A DNA stretch of 64,000 bases. Source: JANMGV01 sp037440405. GTDB taxonomy: Bacteria > Planctomycetota > Planctomycetia > Pirellulales > Pirellulaceae. The notes below the pieces were generated by a model, which saw only the letters and a program-made list of their open reading frames with translations, searched no databases and was not told the origin of the DNA. The stretch is from the NCBI GenBank assembly GCA_037440405.1, contig JBBIUE010000016.1, positions 1-64,000 on the forward strand. The letters are read 5' to 3'. The translations under genes were made by a program, and so were the position numbers. How positions within the stretch are numbered: the first letter of the stretch is position 1; the number at the start of each line of letters is the position of its first letter. Positions 46,901 through 55,835 of the stretch are shown here, one piece after another.

Positions 46901-47196
46901 TCGAGACGGGACAGCAGAAGTTCTCCCTGGAAGAACCTGGCGCCTACTGTCTGCGGTTCACGCCAGACAGTAGGCGTCTAGTGAGTGGCGGCGCAGACGC
47001 TGCTCTTAAATTCTGGACTGTCGATACCGGCCAGAAGGTCTGCACGATCGCCGGTCATAATGGTCGCATCTTCTCGATGGCCTTTAGTCCCGACGGCAGA
47101 CGATTGGCAACAACCGGCGATGCCGGAGCGGTCTTTCTCCGCGATGCTGGACAGCCTTTGCCTTCACTGATAAGTTCACCCCTCACGCAACCCTAA
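43930..47196 (+). CDS. Serine/threonine protein kinase with zinc ribbon, one membrane helix and 14 WD40-like repeats
   Basis: About 1088 residues. The N-terminal zinc ribbon is CANCSSPIPPDAPSGMCPKC. The kinase domain has glycine loop IARGGMGVVYKA, VALKMI, HRDLKPANVLLD, DFGLAKR and GTPSYMPPEQ, so all catalytic residues are present (RD type). One membrane helix lies near 372-398 (ASLLVAVALSLVGGTIVSMM), so the kinase faces the cytoplasm and the C-terminus the outside. From about residue 485, 14 repeats of the VxxLAFSPDGxxLxSGxxDxxxxxWD type follow, enough for two seven-bladed propellers. The kinase probably senses or binds a ligand through the propellers and signals to the sigma factor encoded 73 bases upstream. 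ATG 43930 is chosen because the zinc ribbon follows directly. Confidence 0.93.
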   Translation: MNSYPLCANCSSPIPPDAPSGMCPKCLLQAGLSDSAVDLAAMATDGATSVTETIGLKGEDERTGIEWEDHSSSGFPGVGTKIRYIGDYELLHEIARGGMGVVYKARQVRLNRIVALKMILSGQFASSVEVRRFYTEAEAAAQLDHSGIVPVFEVGQHNKHHYYSMGFVDGESLAKRIAVGPLAPRVAAEILLRVAEAIEYAHRRGVIHRDLKPANVLLDKAGQPKVTDFGLAKRIQGTSHLTASGQILGTPSYMPPEQVAGRADQVNETADIYSLGAMLYSMLTGRPPFHADNPLDTMMQVIERDPVSPRALNPAVPLDLETICLKCLEKDRRQRYGSAGDLAQELRRYLEGKPILARPVGRFDRAWRWCRRNPLVASLLVAVALSLVGGTIVSMMFAVEARHRAEGERKNREAADQQTRLTEAQLNRSEWFLYTNEIASAQREGELNNPSLATSILDRTSQERRSWEYHFLRRQNEQSLRLSIKGHDQKVLALAVSPDGELLASAGRDRSVRIWDSAKGREIVTLASDLFVTHLTFSPDGGRVAGVDTEGKLRIWDPRTGQRQSEIVTSPIAGLAASRAYFIAGSDLVVTHNKDGSIAVWDPLNGSAHRSIPIPLAAVTIAVSPDGNWLAAGSLTSGHQSEIQVWSFDASSDASKRMSIAGRLAALAFDHTSKRMAIGVFDPSNASTGVVRVVDVSRMGEEGDPNLCQIPIRARQVGFTADDQFVFAIGMDGLLTKCDASSGAIVRQFQSRSPSDQALEVTPDAALLINGNDAGVLELWNTSTHSLPTEFPLNEWGYSVAFSRDGRRVVGGSSKIVTIWDASTGDKVIEIPAHNGTVHTVAFHPESDKVLSGSWDGSLKLWEVPSGKELFRIGGGTREYDSFSISPNGDLFATGTGFTAEIRLHDAHTGDRVETLTGVTERVGVTAFSADGAWLVSGGEIGEVAVWDVSRRAMRWTTRLGQDRIRFVTINADSKWFAALSQTGAIAVWEIETGQQKFSLEEPGAYCLRFTPDSRRLVSGGADAALKFWTVDTGQKVCTIAGHNGRIFSMAFSPDGRRLATTGDAGAVFLRDAGQPLPSLISSPLTQP

Positions 47197-47206
47197 GAGG
47201 AGTCCC

Positions 47207-49030
47207 ATGCGTCAAGCCCTGTTCCTGCTGAGCTTCAGTTGCTTGCTCGTCGGCTGCAGAAAGCCAGCCGACTCCGGCAATGCCGGTTCCCGCAGCACCA
47301 ATTCAGCGTCGCCTGCGACTTCGCCGACGCAGACGACAAATCCAGTCGAGAAGAAACCCGCAGGGGCGACCGATGTCGTCGCCACAGTGCTGGGTCAATC
47401 AATCACGCGCAGCGATTGCCTGAGTCCGAGTCAGGGGATTGGTTCTGTCGACGTGGGGGTCTGCGCCCTGGTGTTCCGTCTGTTGATGGATGATTTCAGA
47501 AAATCGCAGGAAGTGAACCTCACCGAGGCCGAGATCGACGCATTCTGGAAAGCGATGCGTGCTGGCGCGCAGCGGGTCAATCCGGGACAACCTGCGCCCG
47601 AGCCAGTGTTCGACGAAGCCGCCGTTCGAGGGCGACTCAAGCAGGCTCAGGACAAGCTGGCTGCCGCCGATCTCCCGCTGCTCGAACGACTCACCCTGCA
47701 GTCTCAGGTCTCGGAACTTCAACGGGCCCTGGAACTCAAGTCCCTGGCAGCGATGATCGCGTATGAACACCTGCTGCCGCTGCGACTCGAAGCTGCACTT
47801 TACAGGAAGTACGGCGGCAAAGTCGTGGCGCGACAGATCAGCCTGCAGGCGGCGGGCGCCATGCAGAAGCTGGCGGAAGAGGCCCAGGCGAGCGGCAACC
47901 TGGTTTTTCACGACGAGGCCCTGAAGCAGGCGTTTTGGAAGCGTCTTCAGGACGATCTTGCGCACCCCGAGATTCCGCCGGAGCGCGTCGATTTCAGCAT
48001 TCCCGCGTGGATGCAGGGACTCGCGCAGTTGCCGCCCGGCGCGGCAGCCTCGCCCCCGGTATCGACTCCTGCTGCTGCCGATCCAGGGATGCTCGAACGC
48101 TTCGCGGGCGTCTGGCAGACCACCAGCTCGATGAAACCCTGCCAGTGGTTTCCGGACGGGGCAAACTTCGCAGTGCGCGAAGTCGCCGAGCCAGTGATGA
48201 ATGGCAAATATCTGCTGGGCCGCGAGATCAGTGCACCGGATGGGGAGAAAAGACTCTGGATCATGACCTACGACGCTAGACAAAGAACCTATCCGTTCTG
48301 GATGTTCAACAGCGCGGGTCTCATGGGAGGCCAGTGGTCGCTGACCCGGGACGCGGCCAATAACACCGCGACCGGTCGCGCCACCGATACCCCCGCCGGC
48401 TGGACCAGTCGCGCCACGAATCGCTTCCCGGATGCCGACACGAACATCGTCGATGTCTGGATGAAGGATGAGAAAGGAACGCTGCTGCTCGACTCCCACG
48501 CGGAGAAATTGCGTCAGCAGGCGGATTCCGCCGACGCGATTCTTGCGGACTGGTCCCGAGCCGAGCCGTCGACCGATCGGCCAGAAGAGTTGCAAATCCT
48601 GGAACGGCTCGCTGGAACGTGGGAGGCCGTCGTCGTTAGCAAGCCCGCGGTCTGGACGCCGCAGGAGACCAAGACCACAGCGACGTGGCAGCGTCAGTGG
48701 GTATTGAACGAGCGGTTCTTGCTGGCGACGAGGACCGACGGAAACGAGACCAGTCAGTTATCACTGTTCAGCTACGACCCGCAAAGTCGCGATTATCGTT
48801 ACTGGTCATTTACGCCGGACGGCAGCCCGAGCCAGGCCCGTGGCGGCTTCAGCGCTGCGGAGCAGTCGTTCGCGTTTCGATCGGAACCGCAGGACGGTAA
48901 GACAATGACCATGTCCGTCCGGTTCGTCAGCGACGATCAACACGAGTTTCAGCTCACCGTGCTTGATGTCGACGGGACGAAATACCTGGACATTGCCGTC
49001 ACAGCGACAAGGCAAGAGACGAACAACTAG
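47207..49030 (+). CDS. Lipoprotein with SurA-like N-terminal part and two DUF1579-like domains
   Basis: About 607 residues. A lipobox (LLVGC, Cys17) after a short hydrophobic signal predicts a lipid-anchored envelope protein, followed by a Ser/Thr/Pro-rich linker. Residues about 55-260 are helical and start with VVATVLGQSITRSDC and LTEAEIDAFWKAM, similar to the N-terminal chaperone part of SurA/parvulin-type proteins, though no catalytic isomerase domain is seen. Two related beta domains follow, each beginning LERFAGVWQTTSS or LERLAGTWEAVVV and containing WIMTYDARQRTYPFWMF or SLFSYDPQSRDYRYWSF. These resemble DUF1579, lipocalin-like folds common in planctomycetes. AGAGGAG lies just upstream of ATG 47207. 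It is the third gene of the GC-rich sigma-kinase cassette and a likely target or ligand sensor. Confidence 0.75.
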   Translation: MRQALFLLSFSCLLVGCRKPADSGNAGSRSTNSASPATSPTQTTNPVEKKPAGATDVVATVLGQSITRSDCLSPSQGIGSVDVGVCALVFRLLMDDFRKSQEVNLTEAEIDAFWKAMRAGAQRVNPGQPAPEPVFDEAAVRGRLKQAQDKLAAADLPLLERLTLQSQVSELQRALELKSLAAMIAYEHLLPLRLEAALYRKYGGKVVARQISLQAAGAMQKLAEEAQASGNLVFHDEALKQAFWKRLQDDLAHPEIPPERVDFSIPAWMQGLAQLPPGAAASPPVSTPAAADPGMLERFAGVWQTTSSMKPCQWFPDGANFAVREVAEPVMNGKYLLGREISAPDGEKRLWIMTYDARQRTYPFWMFNSAGLMGGQWSLTRDAANNTATGRATDTPAGWTSRATNRFPDADTNIVDVWMKDEKGTLLLDSHAEKLRQQADSADAILADWSRAEPSTDRPEELQILERLAGTWEAVVVSKPAVWTPQETKTTATWQRQWVLNERFLLATRTDGNETSQLSLFSYDPQSRDYRYWSFTPDGSPSQARGGFSAAEQSFAFRSEPQDGKTMTMSVRFVSDDQHEFQLTVLDVDGTKYLDIAVTATRQETNN

Positions 49031-49328
49031 CACGTGAGGTTGATTGATGAGCTGGTCAAATACCATTGAAGTTGTCTAGTTTCTCAGGCTTTCTTTGATC
49101 ACGTGTACCGTGCAGGCTGCCGTGTTCGTCATTCGTCTGAAAGCTGTCAGCTTCTGCTGGAAACTTGCTGTGTCGGCGCATTTTCGGGTGCCGCTGGCGC
49201 ATGGTCTGCGATTTGGCGAGAGGAAGTTCGTATCTGCCACTTGCCCGATGGGTCCGTGAGGAATCATGGTTTCGTACCTCACTTGCGTTTCGGACTGGTA
49301 TTTTTTTCCTGCCGCTCGACCAAGTACT
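49031..49328. other. Intergenic region at the edge of the GC-rich cassette
   Basis: About 300 bases between the lipoprotein gene and the 3' end of the cardiolipin synthase-like gene, which converge. Base use drops to the level of the chromosome here. I see short plus-strand frames without homology, no convincing terminator and no mobile-element end. Confidence 0.45.
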
Positions 49329-50762
49329 CTACAAGTACGGAGAAAAGAGTCGGGCAACTCCGTCTCGGATTTGAACTGGCAATGGTCGCGCGTTCATTTC
49401 TTCAAGGGTAACTGGACGTGCGCGCGCTTTGCGATCCGCGACGACGTCCTGCAGTTGTTGAGCTAGTTCCTCCGAATAGAATTCGCAATTGAGTTCGAAA
49501 TTCAAACGCAAGCTGCGCGGATCCCAATTCGCGGAACCGATAAACGACCACTGGCCATCGACAACCATCAATTTCGCATGGTCAAAAGGAGGAGGCGTCT
49601 TCCATACTCGACAACCATTTTCCAGAACCTGCCACAATTGAGCTTCCATCGCCCACTGAACGAATCGGAGGTTTCCTTTTTCCGGCAACAAGATGTCGAT
49701 CGATACCCCGCGAAGCGCAGCGACTCCCAATGCGGTCACCAAGGCATCATCGGGAAGGAAATAAGGAGTGACGATGCCAATCGACTCCTGTGCAACGCTG
49801 AGGGCACCATGCAGCATTTTGCGAATGCGATCCAAATCTTCATCAGGACCGTCAGGAACGCCGCGCGCCAGGACCGAGCCTCTTTTTTGGAGGGAACCGT
49901 ACCAACACTCTCCATCCAAGTGCTCTCCTGTCGTAAATCGCCAATCGATCGCGAAGACTTCTTGTAGCTGGTGTACAACTGGCCCTCGAATCTGAAATTG
50001 GATATCGCAGATGGGTGACCGAGTGGAGAGTCGAAAATCATTTCCCTCGCGAATGTTCATGCCGCCAATAAATGCCACGCAGCCGTCAACGATGAGGGAC
50101 TTGCGATGATTGCGCAGATTCGCATATCGAAACTCCCACGGCCAACTCGATGGCAGAAACGTCGCAGTTGGGACTCCCACCTTGCGCAGCAGAGGAATCA
50201 CCGTGGGGAGGTGATAACGTGCCCCGACGCTATCGATGAGCACTCGGACCTGGACACCTCGCTGCACAGCGAGTTGTAGCACCTCGACAAACTGCCGTCC
50301 GACGCGGTCGCGATCGAAGATATATGTCGAAAGAGTAATCGACTTGGTGGCCGAGTGGATGGCATCCAGCATCGCAGGAAACGCTTGCTCACCGCGAAAA
50401 AGAATCTGGACATCATTACCGTCTGCTAGGGGATAGCCCGTCAAGCACCTTCCTAGCTGGCTCAACTCCTTGATATGTGGGGGAAGCCGATCCAATCCTG
50501 CCGTCTCTCCATCCACCAGCGCGCATAAGCCGACAGAAGGTGCCGGGCGCAAGCGATGCGCCCGACGAGCGATTCGATTGATGCCAAATAGAAAATAGAG
50601 AGCACAACCGATGGTCGGTGCCAGCCAAACAATGCCGATCCACCCGACCGCCGCTTTGCTACTTCGTTTCCAAAGAACGATATGGGCGGAAGTCAGAAGA
50701 CTTGCGAAAAAGCTTAAGGCAGCCCACGCCAAGACTAGGTTGGCGTTGGATGCCAAGTCCAT
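49329..50762 (-). CDS. cls: Cardiolipin synthase-like phospholipase D family protein
   Basis: About 477 residues. Two N-terminal membrane helices (NLVLAWAALSFFASLLTSA and VGWIGIVWLAPTIGCALYFL) are followed by two phospholipase D repeats with HKD motifs: HRKSLIVDGCVAFIGGMN near residue 217 and HAKLMVVDGQWSFIGSAN near 394. Each has the H-x-K-x4-D triad of the two-histidine active site. The layout is that of ClsA-type cardiolipin synthases, which join two phosphatidylglycerol molecules at the inner membrane; a different phosphatidyl-transfer cannot be excluded. ATG 50762 begins directly before the first helix. The upstream CRTAC1 gene ends two bases before it, so it is the third gene of the cytochrome-CRTAC1 operon. 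Confidence 0.9.
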   Translation of the reverse strand: MDLASNANLVLAWAALSFFASLLTSAHIVLWKRSSKAAVGWIGIVWLAPTIGCALYFLFGINRIARRAHRLRPAPSVGLCALVDGETAGLDRLPPHIKELSQLGRCLTGYPLADGNDVQILFRGEQAFPAMLDAIHSATKSITLSTYIFDRDRVGRQFVEVLQLAVQRGVQVRVLIDSVGARYHLPTVIPLLRKVGVPTATFLPSSWPWEFRYANLRNHRKSLIVDGCVAFIGGMNIREGNDFRLSTRSPICDIQFQIRGPVVHQLQEVFAIDWRFTTGEHLDGECWYGSLQKRGSVLARGVPDGPDEDLDRIRKMLHGALSVAQESIGIVTPYFLPDDALVTALGVAALRGVSIDILLPEKGNLRFVQWAMEAQLWQVLENGCRVWKTPPPFDHAKLMVVDGQWSFIGSANWDPRSLRLNFELNCEFYSEELAQQLQDVVADRKARARPVTLEEMNARPLPVQIRDGVARLFSPYL

Positions 50763-50764
50763 GA

Positions 50765-52641
50765 TTAGCGCTCTTGTTCAATGGTAATGGTACGATCAAC
50801 TCCTGGCACAGGCACGCGTTGCACCCCGCCACTGGGCCATATTATCTCGATTTCTTCAACTTGGGTAAGCTTCCCTAAACCAAAGGTCACTGCTAATTCA
50901 CTCTGGGACAGATAGCTACGGGTTGGAGTGACGCAACGGAATGTGGCAAAGTCTCTCCCGCGCAGGATAACTTCGGAGCCAATCGCATCGCGATTATCGC
51001 GAGTCCCCTTGAGGACAACTCGCAACCAGTGATTGCCAAGTCGCTGATCATTTCGCATCAAATGAACGGGGCCACCGTTGGTCATCAGCAAAAGATCGAT
51101 GTCGCCGTCCCCATCGATGTCGGCAAAGGCACAGCCTCGCCCAACAATCGGCTTGAGGAAATCCTTCCCCACTTCATTTTCCCCCAACTCGACCAACTCG
51201 GTTCTAGCCGATTTCCCAGCATTCCAAAACAACTGAGAAGCCTGCTCGTATCGTTGAGTCGGCTGGATCTTCGCGATTTCTTCCTCAAGATGGCCGTTGG
51301 TGCATACGATATCCAATCGACCGTCCAGGTCCATGTCGCAGAACATCATGCCGAAGGTCAGTCGAAGCAATGTTTGCGGTCCAAAACCTGTCGGTGTTGC
51401 CGCATCGAAGAATTGAGGCGTCTTACCTCGAGAGACAAAAAAGCTGGAGGATTCATTTGCGAAGTTGCCAATTGCGATCGCCAAGTTCTCGTCGTTGCGG
51501 TAATGGGCACAGTCGACTCCCATAGCCCCAGTTGCGTTACCGAATCGATCAAAAGCGACTCCAGCCTGCACGCCAATATCCATAAAGGTGCCGTCCCGTC
51601 GGTTCAAAAGCAAAAAGTTCTGCACCGTATCGTTCGCTACGACGACATCAGGCCAACCGTCATGATTGACATCGGCAATTGCCAACGCCAAACATTTACT
51701 GCTTGGCACATTCGTGTTCGCGTTACGAATCATCATTCCGGATTTCTCACTGACATCATCGAATCCATTTCCCGTGTTCCTGTAAAGCCTCAGAAAAGTG
51801 CCAGCGAAATTCGTCGGTTGTCCATAGGCTCGTCCGACACCGGTGATAGTGAATCCTTGTTGCAGATCGATCTCGCGAGACCATTGGATGTAATTGCCGA
51901 CCAAGAGATCCAGCTTGCCATCGCGATCGAAGTCGAACCACATGGCTGGACAACTCCAATCTTCGTCGCTCCCAGCGACGCCCTGCTCATCTGTCACATG
52001 AAGACGCCTTGGTTGTTTCGAAACAGATAATTCCGTCCAACGGCAGTGACGTAGATGTCGACCCATCCATCATTGTCAAAGTCTCCAAAAGCAGGCCCCA
52101 TTCCGTAAAAGGTCTTGTCCAAACCAGCATCCTTCGTGACGTCTCGAAAGTTTCCTTTGCCGTCGTTCTCGTAGAGTTTCATCGTTGGCGAAGCATCGGG
52201 GATGTCTTTGGCCCAAGGCCAAGCATCGCCATTCACCAGAAAAATATCTGGATGCCCATCGTTGTTGTAATCGAAGAACCCGCCTCCACCTCCCATCGTT
52301 TCTGGAAGGAGTCGCTGTCCCTCCCTGCCGGTGTAGTGGACAAAATCGATTCCAGCAGCCTTCGTGATATCCACCATGGGAATCTTGGGCAGTTCCATTT
52401 GAGCAAGATCGCGTTTTTCCGCTTGCGCTACTTGTGTGCTCACTTGTTGCTCTGGCGGCTTCCTCATGGCATAGACCCAAAGAGCGATTGCGATCCCAAC
52501 GCCGATGACGGCAAAAACGCCGAGTGAACCCCAAAGGGCTTTTCCGATAATCGCGTCTTCCTGCACATCATCGTCTTCCAGCTCGGCTGTGGAACGTTGG
52601 ACAACCTGTTGTGGAGCTTTCTTTGAATTGGGTTTGTTCAT
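50765..52641 (-). pseudogene. CRTAC1/ASPIC-UnbV family FG-GAP protein, interrupted by a frameshift
   Basis: The coding sequence is split in two overlapping frames. The upstream part (51994-52641) starts with a membrane anchor (LGVFAVIGVGIAIALWVYAM) and FG-GAP/VCBS-type repeats (GGFFDYNNDGHPDIF; AFGDFDNDGWVDIYVT), and ends at TGA just after YLFRNNQGVF. The downstream part (50765 to about 52003) resumes with HVTDEQGVAG and continues with MWFDFDRDGKLDLLVGNY, further repeats and an ASPIC/UnbV C-terminus (HWLRVVLKG, FGLGKLTQVEEIEIIWPSG). Restoring one base near 51999-52003 joins them into a protein of about 625 residues with seven-bladed propeller repeats. This is a sequencing error, a true mutation or programmed frameshifting. 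The gene starts two bases after the multihaem cytochrome gene and belongs to its operon. Confidence 0.82.
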
Positions 52642-52643
52642 GG

Positions 52644-55610
52644 TTACAAATTGTCCGAGTCCTGAGTGAATGAAGAGATCGAGCGATCCAACTCGCTGGA
52701 ACTATTCGAATCCGAAGCTTGAGGAGACGGTCGTTCCTCATCGAGTTTAGCGGCGGCTAAGCCGGGTGCCCCCTTGCGATGTAGCGAGTAAATCACCAAT
52801 TGTTCCGCTGCGTGGTCCGCAGCCGGATATTTGGCACGAGCGATCGGCTTGGCCTGCTCCGAGGCGTTGTCATCTGCCTTATAGCGAAGATTCAGAGCTC
52901 GATGTTTTGCGGCCGCCGCTTCGTCACCGATGCGTTCGAAAATGAAGGAAAGGTTGAAGTGAGCTGTCACGTTTTCCGAGTCGTCTTCGAGGACCTTTAG
53001 AAACTCATACTTGGCTCGTTCAAGATACTCCTTGCTTGCTTCCGTGTCTCCGCGAAAATCGGCTTGCGTGAATAAGTCGAGCAACGTTGATCCCAAAAGA
53101 TTGCGGACAACGTAATCGCGGCTGAAGTCAAAATTCCGATCGCGACGTTCCTTGGTCTTGTCATAAAGAACAGATCGGAAATTCTGTTCGGCATCTTCTA
53201 AATGCCCTTGCAAACGGGCGACCTCACCGCTGAGCCAGGCAAAGGTCCAGGAAGGAGGTGGAGGGTCCATGGCGTTCGCGCGTGCCAATGCTTCCGTGGC
53301 GGCATCCAAATTTCCCTCTGCCAGAAATACCCGAGCAAGATTGATGGGACCATCATAGCGTCCAAGTTTCTCAACTGCCGAAAAAGCATCATGGGCTTGC
53401 TTCAGTTGAGCTTTGCCTGCGAGCAAGGTGCCGATGCCATAATCGTTCCAACGCTGCCATTCTTCTTGAGGATAAGCGGATGACTCCGAGGTTGGCTGAT
53501 GTAACTGGCCTGACTTGCCTCGCACCGGAAAATGGACCGTATCCTCTGCCATGACCGTAATCGGCAGGGGGTTCGGAGTGATTCTCGGTGGCCCCCGTTC
53601 CGCGAATTCGCGATCGCCTTCTCGAAAACTCGAATTCATGAAATCAAGATAGCCCTTGTCAAATTTGCGATAGTTCAGTTTTACGTTTACTGTGATCGGA
53701 GCTTCAATGTCCTCGGGTACTTTCAACTGATAGTGAGCAACTTGCGCTGCCCCCGGAGGAATCTGATGGTCGTAGAGCGCGACGAAGATGTCCTGAGCAT
53801 TCCGGCGAGCGATGCGATTGCCGTAACGATCGAGGACAAAATTGTTCACGAAATGGGACCAATCATCGACGGAACCGTATTCGTCGCGCCCGCCGCTTTT
53901 CCCAATAATCCGATCGCCCGCTTGAACCGTGACTTCGAGCCATAGTTCGTTCGAATCAACCGTTCCCTGAGTGAGGTGATGTCCCATCTTCAAAGTACGA
54001 ATCACCGCCTCGAGCAAGTAATCCTTGCCGGCTTCAAGAGTTGGAACGTCCGGCCGGAGAGGTGCCGTCATTTGGCCATCAATCGTTCCTTCTTCGCGGA
54101 CACCAAATAAATCCACGCGAACCACTCCTTCGAGCAGGGCTTGTGCTCGCTTGATCGTCTCGCCGTCACCTCGCCAAAATGGAAGAGCCGTATTGGCACC
54201 GGGGAAGAAATGATCGTGAACAGCAAGTTTGCCCAGTGGATTGTCTTCTTTGGCCCCAAAGTCATTCGATTCCTTCCAGGGCATGTGACATTCATTGCAG
54301 TTGTCGTGTGCCTTCGGAGGGTAGTAGAAGCTTCTGGCACCGTGGCCGAAACCACTCAACAAGAATGTGTCGTAATGATTCTGCCCTCGCAGGAAATCCT
54401 TGTAAGCCGTGACTTCCTTAGGCAAATGCACCTTATGACAGACCGAGCAGAATTCTTCGGTTTTGTGGAATGGCTTCAGCATCTCCGCTTTATGAAACGA
54501 CGGCTTTGCTTTGACCAATAGCTGATTCACCTGCTGCAGTAGGCTGTTCTTGCTGTAGGTGAACGGATAGTGCATTGGCTCCTCGATGACATAGTCAGCA
54601 TTGCCTCGCGTCGAATTGACATGGGTGATGGCATGACACACCGTACAAGTTATTCCCGCTTGAGAGGTTGGATCTTGAACATCGTCGTAGTCCTTGTCAT
54701 CAAAAGCACCGCTGAAGAAGGGGACCGGATCATGGCAGCCAGCACACCAGCGAGACGCCTGAACCGATCCATCACGTTCCAACGCTACTTTGCGAGTTTC
54801 CCGCACGGAGTAAAGATAAGCCGGATTGTTGAATGAGCTGAAATGGTGCGCCGAATGGAACCAATCCTGAAAGATGTCCGCATGGCACTTTTTGCAATAC
54901 TCGTCGTTCATCAGCACATCCGAAGGTATAAAGTTACCGGTTCGGGTTCGCGCGAGGCTCGGCTGAAAGTACTTCTCACCTTCCTTCGGGCCAGACTCGT
55001 TCCATTTCCGAGGGTCCTGCATCTGGAAGATCACCATCGAGCCAACGATAATGGCCGTGGCCACACCAATCCGTCGCGCCACATACCACTTGATCTTTGG
55101 CCCGACAAGCCGATGCAGCCAATACATCCACATCGCAATCAGCGGGCAAATCACATGTGCCCAATAGATGATACGGCGCGCCGAAGGCTGCTTGAGTTCA
55201 AACGCCCCCATCCGAGTCAATAAAACGCCGGATATCAAGACGACGATCGCGATGATCAACAGTGCATATCCGATGCGAACCGCACGTCGATTGCGTCGCT
55301 TGTGGGCGGCCTTCCAATGGACGAAGCCGAACACGATGAAGGGCACCAATAAGATGAAACCCAAGACCAGATGTGCAAGAAACATGTACTGATAAAAGTA
55401 ATTTTGGTAGACGCGATTCGTCCACCATTCAGCAAACGTGATCGAACTGAGATAGATACCGTTGGCAAGAAGCACTGAAAAAAGTCCGAGAACGATAACC
55501 AACATGATTCTCGTTTTCGGTCCAATGACGCGTTTTGCTTTCGCAGTCGGAGTTGGTGGCGAGTTTTCAGATCGATCCGCAAGGTGACCGGTGGATTCTT
55601 TTGTGGACAT
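52644..55610 (-). CDS. Multihaem c-type cytochrome with N-terminal membrane helices and C-terminal TPR
   Basis: About 988 residues. Several membrane helices come first (IMLVIVLGLFSVLLANGIYL; LVLGFILLVPFIVFGFVHWK; IGYALLIIAIVVLISGVLL; and one around IYWAHVICPLIAM), which resembles a membrane anchor of an electron-transfer protein. Five haem motifs follow: CKKCH near residue 240, CAGCH 290, CTVCH 323, CSVCH 387 and CNECH 438. A beta-rich middle part and TPR repeats close the protein (NLARVFLAEGNLDAATEALA; AHFNLSFIFERIGDEAAAAK). It probably carries electrons from the membrane to periplasmic partners, with the TPR holding a partner such as the CRTAC1 protein. ATG 55610 starts a polar stretch before the first helix; an open frame continues upstream to 55817 but looks random. 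Confidence 0.9.
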   Translation of the reverse strand: MSTKESTGHLADRSENSPPTPTAKAKRVIGPKTRIMLVIVLGLFSVLLANGIYLSSITFAEWWTNRVYQNYFYQYMFLAHLVLGFILLVPFIVFGFVHWKAAHKRRNRRAVRIGYALLIIAIVVLISGVLLTRMGAFELKQPSARRIIYWAHVICPLIAMWMYWLHRLVGPKIKWYVARRIGVATAIIVGSMVIFQMQDPRKWNESGPKEGEKYFQPSLARTRTGNFIPSDVLMNDEYCKKCHADIFQDWFHSAHHFSSFNNPAYLYSVRETRKVALERDGSVQASRWCAGCHDPVPFFSGAFDDKDYDDVQDPTSQAGITCTVCHAITHVNSTRGNADYVIEEPMHYPFTYSKNSLLQQVNQLLVKAKPSFHKAEMLKPFHKTEEFCSVCHKVHLPKEVTAYKDFLRGQNHYDTFLLSGFGHGARSFYYPPKAHDNCNECHMPWKESNDFGAKEDNPLGKLAVHDHFFPGANTALPFWRGDGETIKRAQALLEGVVRVDLFGVREEGTIDGQMTAPLRPDVPTLEAGKDYLLEAVIRTLKMGHHLTQGTVDSNELWLEVTVQAGDRIIGKSGGRDEYGSVDDWSHFVNNFVLDRYGNRIARRNAQDIFVALYDHQIPPGAAQVAHYQLKVPEDIEAPITVNVKLNYRKFDKGYLDFMNSSFREGDREFAERGPPRITPNPLPITVMAEDTVHFPVRGKSGQLHQPTSESSAYPQEEWQRWNDYGIGTLLAGKAQLKQAHDAFSAVEKLGRYDGPINLARVFLAEGNLDAATEALARANAMDPPPPSWTFAWLSGEVARLQGHLEDAEQNFRSVLYDKTKERRDRNFDFSRDYVVRNLLGSTLLDLFTQADFRGDTEASKEYLERAKYEFLKVLEDDSENVTAHFNLSFIFERIGDEAAAAKHRALNLRYKADDNASEQAKPIARAKYPAADHAAEQLVIYSLHRKGAPGLAAAKLDEERPSPQASDSNSSSELDRSISSFTQDSDNL

Positions 55611-55835
55611 CGGGTTTGGAAAAGCTATCAGGAATGGAAGTTGTCTAGCTAGGGAGACAACAAGTTTGAACGAGCATAGGGCGAGAATGCCTGAAAGACC
55701 AGGAACTTCTCGACACGTCGAATTCGCAGAAAGAAAAAAAGCAAATTTCAAACGCAAACGATCAACGCAAGCAATCTGCAGGAGAGTTCCGGCACGGAAG
55801 TCTTCCACCGAGGCCATGAACTCACTCAGAAAGGA

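Noticed and set aside
47399..48595. Open frame of 398 codons antisense to the lipoprotein gene
   Set aside because: High GC makes long chance frames likely here; the sense frame has a lipobox, a ribosome binding site and internal repeats.
43113..49030. GC-rich cassette as a transposon or integrated element
   Set aside because: No transposase, integrase, terminal repeats or tRNA target site is visible; transfer can only be inferred from composition.
51029..52030. Open frame of 333 codons antisense to the CRTAC1 gene
   Set aside because: The minus strand carries FG-GAP and ASPIC motifs; the plus-strand frame has none.
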